The notes under the pieces were generated by a model. The model saw only the letters and a program-made list of their open reading frames with translations, had not been told where the DNA came from and searched no databases. 64,000 bases of DNA from Adiantum capillus-veneris. Taxonomy: Eukaryota; Streptophyta; Polypodiopsida; Polypodiales; Pteridaceae. Below are positions 11,491 through 22,046 of the stretch, in pieces; the first letter of the stretch is position 1; every line of letters begins with the position of its first letter. Position numbers and translations under genes: made by a program. Location: positions 125,633,518-125,697,517 of the forward strand of contig CM043968.1 in assembly GCA_014529385.2 (NCBI GenBank). Direction: 5' to 3'.

Positions 11491-12420
11491 ATCAAAACTT
11501 TGAGGCTGTGAAGACAAGGTTAAAGTCATCGTAAATTAAACATGCTACCTAACATGGTAATTTTGTAAACCTTTTCTTAGGTACTAAAGTACCTAAGCCA
11601 CTGTAAATGGTGCTTTATGAAGTACCAATTTTTGCAAAGTACCTAAGTCCTTGAAATTGTACTTTAATAAGTACCTCAGAGAGTACATATAAAGTATCTA
11701 TATACCTAGATTTTGTATTCCAAAAGTACATTCTAGTGGTTGCCTGCTAGCTTCTACCTAATCTCAAGGTACTTTTGAAGCTTCCAAGTAGCCCAAGAGA
11801 GCCTATTGGTATGTACTCTGATGGTTGCTAAGGATGTATGAGTTTACAAAGGTGGTTTTAAACTACCATTAAATGTACATTCGTTGTCTAGGAGGACCCT
11901 AATAGAACTTATGAGTTTACATTGGTGCTTTTGAGAATCAACCCCTTTGACATGGTAGTATTAATAGCATCTACATGTAGGTACTCTTGATAATCTTCGA
12001 TGTAATATATTTCTACAAGGTGCATGTAGCAAAAATGGTAGTGCTAAAGTACCTAGTCTACGCACTTTGGCCCAATGCACTTTTTTTTTCTTTTATGTAT
12101 ACATGAAGTACTTGTTTGACCTCATGCTAGCTTTTAACCAGGGTGAAGGTATTATTTATGTTTCTAAGTATTTTAGGATCCATGAGTATATACTGGTGGT
12201 TGAAGAGTTTGCATATACTATACCTATGGTGCTTGCAATGGTGATAGTAAGATATATTGAGTTTATATTGGTGCTCCAAGAGTACCAAAAGATTTCCGTT
12301 TGGAGTGCACACACCTCTTGGCTTCACTTACAACATTATACATGATGTAATACTACCTATATGTAGTTACTACCTATACACATGGTACCTATACTAGAGC
12401 ATGCAAGAGAACAAAATAAT
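11491..12420. other. GTAC-rich tract, copy 1
   Basis: No gene. Between 11581 and 12052 I count 13 GTAC tetramers, mostly as AAGTACC or GGTACTT, where about two would be expected. Sequence between them is A/T-rich and not clearly periodic. The tract continues more weakly to 12420. The equivalent tract is at 36780-37610, and a related one flanks element B. Confidence 0.75.
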
Positions 12421-13137
12421 TCAAGCACGTTTAAAGCATACATGTGACTCGTCAAGAAAATGTATTGGATGCTTTATGTAAGATTTTTGGCCCGGATGCT
12501 TCAGACACAGATTCTTTTTGTTTGGGGACACTCGCGTCTCCATTTTCCAAAAAGCAAACACATTGTCTCTTATCTCCTGCGTGATGCAATGACTTTGAGG
12601 CTGCTGACATTGGCATAATTGCAATGTAAATGCTCATGTATCAACCTATTTTAATCGTGAATTAGCTGCTGCAGAATTTCATCAATGAAACCTTGTGAAC
12701 CTTGCAATCTCCAAATTGCTTATAGACCTTGATGGATCCCATTCGCTATTCACCAACATCATGCATAAAGCTCTTTTTAGCTTCAGCTCCTCCTCAGACA
12801 AGGATGCTTCAACTTTGGTGATTGTGCTTTTTATGTTGGAGGGTATAGACTTCTCTGATCTACACTACAACCGTCAAAAAGCTGGCTACTCTAGAAGCAA
12901 TCAGAAGGTGTCTTTCTTAGCTTCACAATTCACACCTTTTGTAGTTTCTTGCCAGCAATGCATGATTGTTTTGCAAACTATACTTATATATTGAGGTGTT
13001 GACAAGCACGATGCATCACGTTCTCTTTTCTTTGACAACTCTCTTGTTTCATCATGGCCCAATACTCCTATGTGTGTCTTCCTTGTGAATTGTGGTTGAG
13101 TAATCAGTGTGGCCATGAGGGGGCATCCGAGCATTTC
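12421..13137 (-). pseudogene. Unassigned coding-like remnant beside F1 (copy 1)
   Basis: I do not recognise this. On the minus strand short open stretches (about 12901-13100) read as a Cys/Lys-rich protein fragment with ASCLSTPQ and CKTIMHCWQET, shared with 38100-38300 of copy 2. Stops separate the pieces. The conservation between copies only reflects the recent duplication, so coding status is unproven. Confidence 0.3.
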
Positions 13138-13348
13138 TGTTGAAATTAGGGATGCACAGAAATGCACACAGCTTGGAGAAGATGAAGGAAGCTCAAGGCA
13201 CACAATAGAGAGTGTGTTTCTTCGTGTGCAATGGAAAGATAGATAGCCCTAGAGTGATGGGCGTATATACAATGCTCGGGGAAAAAAATCTCCCAAAGAG
13301 GGAAAAAATGCCCGGCCGTCCTAGTGTGTTCACACACATCACTACCAA
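13138..13348 (-). repeat. 3' LTR of F1
   Basis: Begins TGTTGAAATTAGGG and lacks about 16 bp at its inner end (the ACATGTATATGGTAAC part present in F2). The polypurine tract (AAGGGGGAATT on the minus strand) follows at about 13347-13357. Confidence 0.85.
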
Positions 13349-13399
13349 ATTCCCCCTTGGAGTGATGCGGTGAACAACAGCTGGCACGTGAGTAAAGGG

Positions 13400-16080
13400 A
13401 AGTGCCATGCCATGCCCTGAGGACATGATCAGTCCACAAAAGGGAGTAAGCCCAAAGATTTGCAGAAAGCTTGAAGCTTCTCACAAGACAATGCCTTTGT
13501 GAAAAGATCTGGAAGGTTGTCCTGTGTTGGCACATAAGCCAAGCTGATCTCTCCTGCTGAGAGCCTCTCCCTAACATAGTGGTAATGCACCTCAATGTGC
13601 TTTGTGAGAGCATGAAAACTAGGTTCCTTGCAACTGCCAATGCGCTCTGACTATCAGAGTAGATAGTGTTGGCAGTGTCCTGTCCAACACCCAAATCACC
13701 CATAAGGTGTCTGAGCCATACACACTCAACCGTAGCTGTGAAGACTGCCTTGTACTCAGCCTCACAACTCAAAGTGTCCACAGTACATTGCTTCTTGCTC
13801 AACCATGATATACATGAACTACCAAGCATGAAACAAAGACCACTTTTGGATACTCGTGTGTCAAAAAACTCAACTTCAAAACTGTTTCCATGGGAGTGGC
13901 AATAGGTTTGCAATCCTCAAGTTCAAACTTACATAGCAATATCTCTATGTAACTTTTCTGACACAAGGCAATACCACCATCACACTGCTTAAACTGTATA
14001 CCCAAGTAATGATGCAATAGCCCCAAATATTTCATCTTGAAAGTAGCATTAAAATTAGCCTTAAATTCAACAATATGTCTCTCATTTGGTCTAGTGATCA
14101 GCAAATCATTTACATAGAGAACCATAATGAGAAGTACATTACCCTCACACTTTACATAAAATGTGCTTTCTGTTGGATTGTTACGAAAGCCTCGTTTGAA
14201 CAAATGAGTGTGAGCTTTCTCATACCAAGCACGAGGAGATTGATTCAACCCATACAAAGCCTTCTTACATCTACACACTTTGTCCTCTTGTCCTTTTATG
14301 AAAAAATCGCGAGGCTACGTTACATAAACTTCCTCAAATATGTCACCATTCAAGAAAGAAGTAACAATGTCTAATTGATGTACATCCCAACCAAAATGAG
14401 CTGCCAATGCACATAGAAAACGCACACTAGTCATATGACAAGTGAGAGCAAAATTCAGATTGCATGGCAGCCATCCAATTTTCTGAATTCTGTGCTTCAT
14501 CAAAAGATAGAGGTTCTTCAACATCATGTAAGCTAGACACAGTCAAAGCATAACAATTTGATGTATAAGATGCATGGCAAGAACCTGAACGAATACGACT
14601 AGACAAAGGTGCATCCAATTTACTATCACGCAAAGTATGCACCAGCCATTTAGGCATACCTCTAGCCTACTCATTCTCAGGCCTTTCCTCATCATGTACA
14701 TCTGCATCAGTAACAGGCTGATCTATAACATTTCAAACTTCCACCACTAAAAAGAGGCAACAAAGTGTCATAAATGTCTTGTGAGAGAACATTACTATCT
14801 GTAGTACACGACAATAAGGGCTAAATAGAGTCTTCCACAAACACAACATCCCGTGAGACCAAGGTATGCTTTGTTTGCAGATGATACAACCTGTAACCTT
14901 CGCTTTCAACACTATAACCAACAAATGTGCATTTGACAGCCTTATCATCCAATTTTTTGTGATGTGTTTGTGGCACCAAAGCATATGCCAAATAGCCAAA
15001 AACACGCATGTGCTCAATAGAAGGCTTTCTATCATGCCATGCTTCATATGGAGTCACAAATTGCAAAGCTTTTGTAGGACATGCGTTTAGTACACAAGTG
15101 GCACCCTCAAGCCAAAACAAATGCGGAAAGCTTGACTTTTGACGATACATCGTGCCAATTCCATAAGTGACATGTTTTTCCTCTCAGCAACACCATTTTG
15201 CTGAGGCGTATAAGGCACTGTACATTGGTTTTTTATCCCATGACTAGCCAGAAATGCATTGAATTCATGAGACATATACTCCCTCCCCCCTCGATCAGAA
15301 TGGAGGGTGCCCATATTACATTTCGAGACATTTTCAGCCATAGCCTTACAACAAAACACTTTGGACTTAGCTTTAAGCAGATATACCCATGCATGCTTGG
15401 AATATTCATCAATGAAAGTCACATAGTACAGGTAATTGCCTAAGGACAGAGTTTGCATGGACCCACAAACATCATTATGCACAAGTTGCAACCTGCATGT
15501 GGCACTAATTGAACCATCCTTTGAAAACTTAGAACGCTACATTTTACCCAAAATGCAACCTTTACAAACATTTTTTGATAGGTGCTTCAAGAGGCGGCAA
15601 AGAAGCAACCATAATAGATTTCTACAAACACAGCAAACTCGCAAAATTCAGATGCCCAAAACGTGCATGCCAAAGTTTTGCATCTGAAATAGCCTTAGAA
15701 TCCACAACTACATTTGAAAAATGTGCCCACACTTGTCATACAAAGTGAGATTATATAGCCCATGGCATAAAATACCAGATGCAAAAATTTCATCACCAAA
15801 ATTGAGATCATGTATTGTACATCTGTCATCCACAAATTTGAGTACAAGACCAAGTCTAGAAAGTGAAGATATAGATAAAAGATTCCTCTTGATCTCAGGT
15901 ACATTCAACACATCAACAAGGTAACTCCCTTGACCGGATAAGAGGCATTGTTGGCACAAGTGATTGAATTTCCATGAGAGACATCCTTGAGAGAGGTGAA
16001 CTACTCACGATGAGAGGTAATGTGCTTTGTAGTACCACTATCAAAGTACCACACTTGAGCATATGCGGCAACTACCAACA
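13400..16080 (-). pseudogene. F1 pol (copia protease end, integrase, RT, RNase H), decayed
   Basis: From high to low coordinates: protease tail and pre-integrase near 16060-15690; integrase core 15491-15087 with HNDVCGSM, DRGGREYMSHEF and GVAERKN; integrase C-terminal part to 14821; linker 15047-14430; RT 14527-13860 with ALYGLNQSPRAWYEK and KQCDGGIALCQKSYIE; RNase H 13830-13560 with CEAEYKAVF and SDSQSALA. The RT active site reads YVND where YVDD is expected. A deletion removes the RT thumb/connection region near 13860. Several frameshifts. It lacks the 95 bp duplication seen in E1/E2. Confidence 0.85.
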
Positions 16081-16351
16081 TGCATCATGGACCTGTTATG
16101 CAAAAAATGGTATTGGCAAAAATTTGCACAAAATGATGAAATAGCCTACACAGTACTGCCTGCAGCGGAAACGGAGGCCGAAATGAGCCCACATAAAAAA
16201 TCTAAGCAGACAAAGCTCTACGAGCTAACATAGAATATTTGTCGACTTGCGAACGCTCGTCAAAGCTCACAAAAATCGGAGAAAGTGAGCAGGCATGTGC
16301 TAGGGCTGCTAGGGAGTGAGCCTGAAAGACGCAACATGCTATAATATCAAT

Positions 16352-16580
16352 TGTTGGAATTAGGGTTGCAAGAAAACACACACAGCTCGAAGAAGATGAA
16401 GTAAGCTCAAGGCATACAATAGAGAGTATATTACTTAGTGTGCAATGGAACGATAAGATAGACCTAGAGTGATGGGCATATATACAATGCACGAGGGAAG
16501 AAACCTCCTAGCGAGGGGAAAAATGCCCCGGCAGTCCTAAGTATGTTCAATCACATCACTACCACATGTATATGGTAGCA
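16352..16580 (-). repeat. 5' LTR of F1
   Basis: 229 bp, TGTTGGAATTAGG to TATGGTAGCA on the plus strand. The adjoining PBS (16338-16349) is decayed compared with the exact tRNA-iMet site of F2. Homology between the two duplicated segments ends at or within this LTR. Confidence 0.85.
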
Positions 16581-16754
16581 AAGATATCATCATTTTTTGA
16601 AATGCAAGCATGAAAAAGGTAATCTGCTTAGTGCTGGCACGTGCCAAGGTCGCTTTACATGGATTGCTCTTGCTTTCAACTCTTTTAGAGCTCACTCTCT
16701 GCTGTGTTGTGTCAGAAGACTGCTGCGAGCCATTTCTTCCTCAAGCTATTGAGA

Positions 16755-16787
16755 TCTCTCTCTTTCTCTCTCTCTCTCTCTCACACA

Positions 16788-16822
<35 letters not shown>

Positions 16823-16939
16823 TCTTCTTCTCTCTCTCTCTCTCTCTCTCTCCTGTTGATGCTTGCTCATCTTTGTTGGGTTAGATTTCCTTGCATAGAC
16901 TGTTGAAATGTTGGATTTTCTTCTTCTTGTTATTCTTCT

Positions 16940-16981
<42 letters not shown>
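16755..16981. repeat. Two (CT)n microsatellites
   Basis: Nearly pure CT runs at 16755-16852 (with a short AC stretch and CTT units) and 16938-16981. Long open frames here are only Ser/Leu repeats. The remaining DNA between 16581 and 17039 has no gene that I can support. Confidence 0.95.
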
Positions 16982-16982
<1 letters not shown>

Positions 16983-17039
16983 CTAAGGGTGTTGCATTCA
17001 TTGTTGGATAATATTTGATGGTTTTTTATCGGGACACCA

Positions 17040-17810
17040 GAGATGAAATGCCACCATGAAAGTGCACCTTACCAAACAAATCATTGGTTGAGGTGTCATC
17101 CACCAGCTTGCATTCCAAAAGTAACAAACCAAAGAGTGGTTTCTGGCTTCTGATAAGAGCAATGGTAATCACCCATTTTCTTCTCATGAATGGACGAATC
17201 TGTTAAATTAGTACTTTTTGATACTTAACAATGCACAATTAGATAGAACTACACAAATTGCGCCATTTAACAAGGATTAAATATGTCATGGTACTTTATA
17301 TAAGTACCATGCTTCACAAAGCCTAGGGATGGTAGAAACGAGTCAAAACTCTCAGATTGCACCATCTTTGCACCATGTGATTGTGGTCATATACACCATG
17401 CTACGTTTTGTAGTTACCAATGAGGCATTGTTGGTGCTTCATAGAGCTTATAAATGGTAGCAAATAGGTAGAAGTATCAAAATCCACCATTCGAATTTGA
17501 TTGAGTAGATCATGGTACTTTTGTAAGTACCACAAGTTTATTGACCAACGGTTCACAAAGCTTAGTGATGGTGGTGGGAATCACAAATTCCTCCATTAGA
17601 CTAGGATTAAAGGTACTTTGTGAAGCTAAGTAATATGATATCTTTTATATGGTAGGTCAAATTCAAGGTACAACCAAGAGTACCCATGTAGGCACTTCGT
17701 ACATATTTTTGTATTACTTGGTAGATTTTATAGTACCTATCATAAGCACATTGAAAGAATATGTGCCTTTATCTTTCAAAGTACCTTTCATAGGTCGATA
17801 CTTTGAAAGG
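17040..17810. other. GTAC-rich tract left of element B
   Basis: No gene. About ten GTAC tetramers lie between 17210 and 17800, in forms such as GGTACTTT and AAGTACC. The tract resumes on the other side of B at 26775, so B inserted into it. Confidence 0.7.
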
Positions 17811-18071
17811 TGTGCGCGTATGTTGCACGTGTCAATGCAAGGAACTTGCCGATACACTGTGTGCGAGCCACAAATGGCACCAAGCACACAACAAGCCTAA
17901 ACTAGTAAGATCAAAGAGGGCGTTGGTGTGTCACTCACCGCTCTACGCTTCCTGTCGTGGAGGATTCCTCGCCACGAAGAAGAGGGAGACACCGCTACAT
18001 CGCATTGAACCGCCTCGCCGCCATCGTGCCATCACAATGCTCGATTGCACACACTCTCTCTCTCTCTCACG

Positions 18072-18156
<85 letters not shown>

Positions 18157-18438
18157 GGAGATGAAGAAGAAGTAGCTGGAGATGGAGCAAGAGCACTCTT
18201 CAATTGCACAAATGAAAGAATAAGTGAATTTATGGTTTAGTTGACTTTTATATGAGCTCACCCCATTCACATTTGGGCCAACTAATCCCTTGAATGTTCC
18301 AGTTAGAGTGCACCTCTCATCGGCGATCACTCTTACCCTTTTCCTATTGGACCGACAAGCTCGGTACCTGACTCTACAAGTAAATAATACAATATCCTTC
18401 GTAGGTGATAGGGTGTGCGTGAGTTGTGAGGGTCAACA
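17811..18438 (-). repeat. 3' LTR of element B
   Basis: 628 bp, TGTGCGCGTATG to GGTCAACA on the plus strand. It is longer than the 576 bp partner mainly because of the expanded (AC)n run at 18075-18155. Confidence 0.93.
18075..18155. repeat. (AC)n microsatellite inside the B 3' LTR
   Basis: About 40 AC units. The same place in the 5' LTR (near 26462-26480) holds only a few units, ACACACATACACA, so the expansion happened after insertion. Reading frames across it are His/Thr repeats and not genes. Confidence 0.97.
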
Positions 18439-20040
18439 TGCCCCCATTCCTGATGTAGATTCCGTCCTGGGAAGCTATTGAGTTGAAGCTCGTTTGTCGA
18501 GGTGGAAGAGCATTTGAGATGAATGTCCTTAGCCTTCTTCAGTCACTGCAAAATCAAACAACATTGGCACAATAATTGCATTCTCATATAGAATTAAAAG
18601 CATATGCAGTTGTAGGCAGACAATGTGATTGGTAACATAATTTTAAACCATTTGTCAGCAATAAACATCAAATTGCAATATAATTAAATGCATAAAGAGT
18701 CGTAAAGGTAGAAAATTAAACAAGTCTGGGATCACTAATTTAACGGTCAAAAGGCACTAAAGATCGACTATTAATACCATGGGTAAGCTTCTTAATTTTC
18801 TCTGGTCAATTAAGTTGTTTAATCGCGAGAGCCAAGTATTTCATGTTCGAGGGCTGACTAGAGGCTATACCTAGAAGACCTTGTAGTTAAGCTACAATAA
18901 AAGGAATTTCTCATGAAATCATCGCCTGATTAATTACCTTTTCTTTGACCCCCCAAAGTCTTTTCACAGTGATTCAATTTTGATGTGTGTGCTTATTTTG
19001 TATGCCTTGGGTTTTTTGATTTTCAAGGAAAAGCGCCCACAATGGGAACCTCTACGGCTCTAGTACCATAGGCGATACATGTGAGTGAAGTACCCAATCA
19101 AGCTGAGATTTCTCTTCCAGCTTAAGATTTTACATTGTGGCACTTTGATTTTTTGTTTGTTCATTTTCAGCATTTTAATTTTGTAACTTTGGGGGGTCAT
19201 ATAACACTGTTACACCTCCCCAGGCTCATCACACTAGTAAAATCCCTTTATAATACTTAAGATAAAGGTCAATAGGGTCAAGCCCGTTAGAAATCCCTAG
19301 TACATTTCACACAATGCTGCCTAAATCGGATTAAGAACCTAAGAAACCATTGGTTATTAGGAAGGCATTCCCCATGGTATTAAGAGAAGATCTCTAACAC
19401 CTAACTTGGTCAAACTAGCTTAGTCGGACTTCTTGATGTTTAAACCTAGACAAGTGATTATGACAAAAAATGACATTGAATTAAATGTTTGATACTAAGA
19501 AAATGTGCTGGATATTATGCTACCAATCACAATCAAAGCAGACAATCATAGATGCAAAAAAGATAAGGGGGAATGCTAATGGACAAGAAACACCTGTTTG
19601 TGTTGATGGTCGCGCTTGATTTGAAAAGTGGATGAGAGAAAGATTCCATGAAGGTCCAAATCCTAACCACAGCAACATGTTCATGTACACACTATGAAAC
19701 ACAAGAATACCTCTAGGAGGCACATCAGTGGGAAAAAGGAACTTTGGTAATCACTCAACTCTAAAACAGAAACACTCCTATTGTACTAATCTTACCTACC
19801 CTCCATCACTTGAGTGCTGAGGATCAAAGGTGTTTGATGACATAGGTTTCTGTTTCAGTGTACCGGATGTAAATGTGTAGGTCTGGGTCAATGTTTTGAC
19901 TTTTATTGTGCATACTCGTTTGCTAATTGCTCTTGCTCTTTATTACTTTTGTTTTTTGTGAGTATAAGTCTTTATATATACATTCCCTAAGATTGGGAAA
20001 TTAAGAGGTCACAGAGGAAGGTTGAGAGGGACGCAAGTGA
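18439..20040 (-). other. 3' non-coding region and polypurine tract of element B
   Basis: Next to the LTR the minus strand reads AGGAATGGGGGCA (18439-18451), the likely polypurine tract. The remaining 1.6 kb is A/T-rich, with stops in all frames and no domain that I recognise. This is where RT and integrase would be expected in an autonomous element. Confidence 0.6.
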
Positions 20041-20675
20041 ATGATGGATGTTAGCAAACACTCCCCCCTTCCTTGGGTAGATCATACCGTTTGAAATGTG
20101 CTCGCCACCCTTTGAAACCAATTGTTCCAGTTGGTACTAGGTGAGGATTTTTGCAAGTAGTTTTCTATTACCTTAGGTGCCTCGTCGAGTTGCAAGGGTG
20201 GTAAGGTACTCTCCCAGGATAGAACTTGAAGTGGTTCATCAGGTGATTCTTGAACACTGGGAGGTGTGGATTCCTTTGTAGCTTTATGGAAGTCCACTAT
20301 CGTAGGTGGAGATTGTGGAGTAGCTTTTACCCCTATGGATGCATTACATGAGGAGCTAGAAGCTGCATGGGACTCCCCCCTTCCTGAGCTAGGTGGAACA
20401 AATTGTTCTTTCTTCGGTACCCAAACTAGCTCTGGAGCGGGTGGGTAGCATTCTGTGATTTTTTTCTTTCCACGACCGTAAATTTGTTTTGGAGCTATAG
20501 GATTGAGCTCACATGGGTCAGATGACCGGTAAGAACATAATCTACATTTTGATACCTAGATTTGATCATTTCCTTGATAGTAGCCTTGGGCTCCCAATAG
20601 TCATTTAGGAATCCATCGCAACATTTTGTTACTTTTCTTGGAGCGAGTGGTACATTTCTTACAAGGCTTTCGTTT
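20041..20675 (-). pseudogene. Element B, low-complexity C-terminal tail of the gag-protease ORF
   Basis: Downstream of the TAG at 20676 a Ser/Pro-rich open stretch continues (about 20450-20082) with PPAPELVWVPKKEQF and SSGRGE, ending near 20082. A second short frame reads AHFKRYDLPKEGGSV at about 20050-20110. I see no catalytic motif. It is probably the degraded end of the polyprotein. Confidence 0.45.
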
Positions 20676-22046
20676 TTAAGTACTAGCCATGGCCGCTAAA
20701 GAAGCTTTAGGGACCCACTTGTATGTTTTCTTCATTATATTAGGATGAGTCTTGTCAGAAGCTATATGCATTGCTTCTAGCATATTTAAGGGTACGAGTG
20801 GTGGCATTTCATCCCCCTCAGGTGTTACCCAGGTCATCCCCCTATTTCCCCAAGTGTCTATGTTTGCTGCTAGGTGGACCCAATCCACATTGTCCGACTC
20901 AGTCATCCCAGGTAGTACGTCCATATAAGGAGAATCTTCCCCAACATTAGTGTCTGCTTTACACATGTAACAATACTGCAATGGGGCCGAGTGAACTGTG
21001 GTGTCAGATCTATGATCAATTATAAACCTGTTTCCTAGAGGATGTGCTCTACCAGTAACAAGATCCACTCGAATGACAAAATCTTGGAACTGCATGTAGA
21101 CATGGTTTTTAGACCAGTCATGCACCATTTTTGCTTCCCTCATGAAAAGATGTCCTAAGATCATCTCTGATGCCATAGTGTGTTTGGAGAAATACATAAC
21201 AATGAAGGTAGTCCTTATTTTATGTCTAAAGACCTTGATCTTGAGATCTTCTAGCATCCCAATAGGTTTAACAATAGACCCATTGGCCATCTTCACTACT
21301 ATGGTTGTGGTCGCAAGGTGAGGTCTTCCCATAGTTTCCCAGCAATTTTTAGTCACAATGCTAACCCCAACGCCACCATCAAGGATTCCCTTCACAGTTA
21401 ATCCCTTAGTAGTGATTGGTATGGTCGCATTGGATTCATCACCCTCAAAGTATTGTCCCAACTTGTTAAAAGGTATTTCTATAACAAGGTTCTCATCTAG
21501 GTTGGGTTGTGGATCTAAGTGTTCCTCCTCTATTGGCATCTCCCTAGCTCCATCCATCTGTGCAAATTGTGGTAGCCCAAACTTTAGTTCTCCATTTAGA
21601 AGAGCTGAGACTAGCTCAGGATCTTTATATAGTTTGGACATGATGGTGGTTCTAAATTCTGAAGACATGAAATCCATCAATTTGGCAATGTTTAACGGCA
21701 CCTTTTGGACTTCAGCCCCTTGATGTGGGGAAGATGGGATCTCCATTTCTTCGATAGGATCAAGTAGTTCCTTTGTAAACATTCTTTCCATCAAGAAGTG
21801 AGTACGCCCATTTTCCCATGACTTTAAGTCACTTTCTTCTTGGATGACACTAGGTATGGCTAAGGGTCTATGGACTTGGTGAGGTTGATGTTGCGTAGGG
21901 AACACGGTGTCTGTAATCTGGATCTGCCCAGGTGTTGGTTCTAAATCCTTTGGGTATCTTCTACCAAACTCCTTAATTGCTTGACTCACTAAATCTCCTC
22001 TGTAGGGTTTGGATAAGTTCCTACCTTCTTCTTGGATCCTGGCCAT
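20676..22046 (-). CDS. Element B retropepsin-like protease ORF
   Basis: 456 codons open from the ATG at 22046, although the natural start may be by frameshift from the preceding frame, which it overlaps by 58 nt in the -1 register. The N-terminal half is acidic and disordered. The protease fold lies at about residues 215-300: GILDGGVGVSIVTK, then hydrophobic strands, then EMILGHLFMREAK, matching the ILGxxF segment of retropepsins. The active site reads DGG where DSG or DTG is expected (element C has DSG), so activity is doubtful. The C-terminal part shows CYMCKAD and no RT motifs. In a gypsy element this enzyme would mature Gag. Confidence 0.72.
   Translation of the reverse strand: MARIQEEGRNLSKPYRGDLVSQAIKEFGRRYPKDLEPTPGQIQITDTVFPTQHQPHQVHRPLAIPSVIQEESDLKSWENGRTHFLMERMFTKELLDPIEEMEIPSSPHQGAEVQKVPLNIAKLMDFMSSEFRTTIMSKLYKDPELVSALLNGELKFGLPQFAQMDGAREMPIEEEHLDPQPNLDENLVIEIPFNKLGQYFEGDESNATIPITTKGLTVKGILDGGVGVSIVTKNCWETMGRPHLATTTIVVKMANGSIVKPIGMLEDLKIKVFRHKIRTTFIVMYFSKHTMASEMILGHLFMREAKMVHDWSKNHVYMQFQDFVIRVDLVTGRAHPLGNRFIIDHRSDTTVHSAPLQYCYMCKADTNVGEDSPYMDVLPGMTESDNVDWVHLAANIDTWGNRGMTWVTPEGDEMPPLVPLNMLEAMHIASDKTHPNIMKKTYKWVPKASLAAMAST

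Larger units (their letters stand above)
5378..16580. repeat. Segmental duplication, copy 1
   Basis: This block matches 29818-42138 in the same order and orientation: LTR relic, split minus-strand gene, plus-strand copia (E), gene N-terminal part, GTAC-rich tract, unassigned DNA, minus-strand copia (F). Matching blocks are near-identical by eye, with scattered substitutions. Large differences are deletions: copy 1 lacks 1146 bp at 6038, and F1 lacks most of gag. The left edge is hidden by element A. The right edge lies at or inside the F LTR, since the flank beyond F1 (16581 on) does not match the flank beyond F2. Confidence 0.85.
13138..16580 (-). mobile_element. Element F1: Ty1/copia retrotransposon, internally deleted
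   Basis: Both LTRs are present (13138-13348 and 16352-16580) in minus orientation, same family as E1/E2. Pol is mostly present, but gag is nearly all gone between about 16080 and 16130. It sits at the same left site as F2 (GAGGGGGCATCC before the LTR). The 5 bp left flank is ATTTC, the right flank AAGAT, so there is no target duplication and the right flank must have been changed. Confidence 0.85.

Noticed and set aside
16610-16906. 98-codon plus frame with a hydrophobic start, like a signal peptide
   Set aside because: Most of it is Ser/Leu repeat from (CT)n; no homologous feature and no support as a gene.
17803-18330. Several open frames of 70-145 codons across the (AC)n run
   Set aside because: They are poly-His/Thr or poly-Val/Cys translations of a microsatellite inside an LTR.
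18439-20040. Hidden RT or integrase in the 3' part of element B
   Set aside because: I read it in both strands for YxDD, DxxG and zinc-binding patterns and found none; stops are frequent in all frames.
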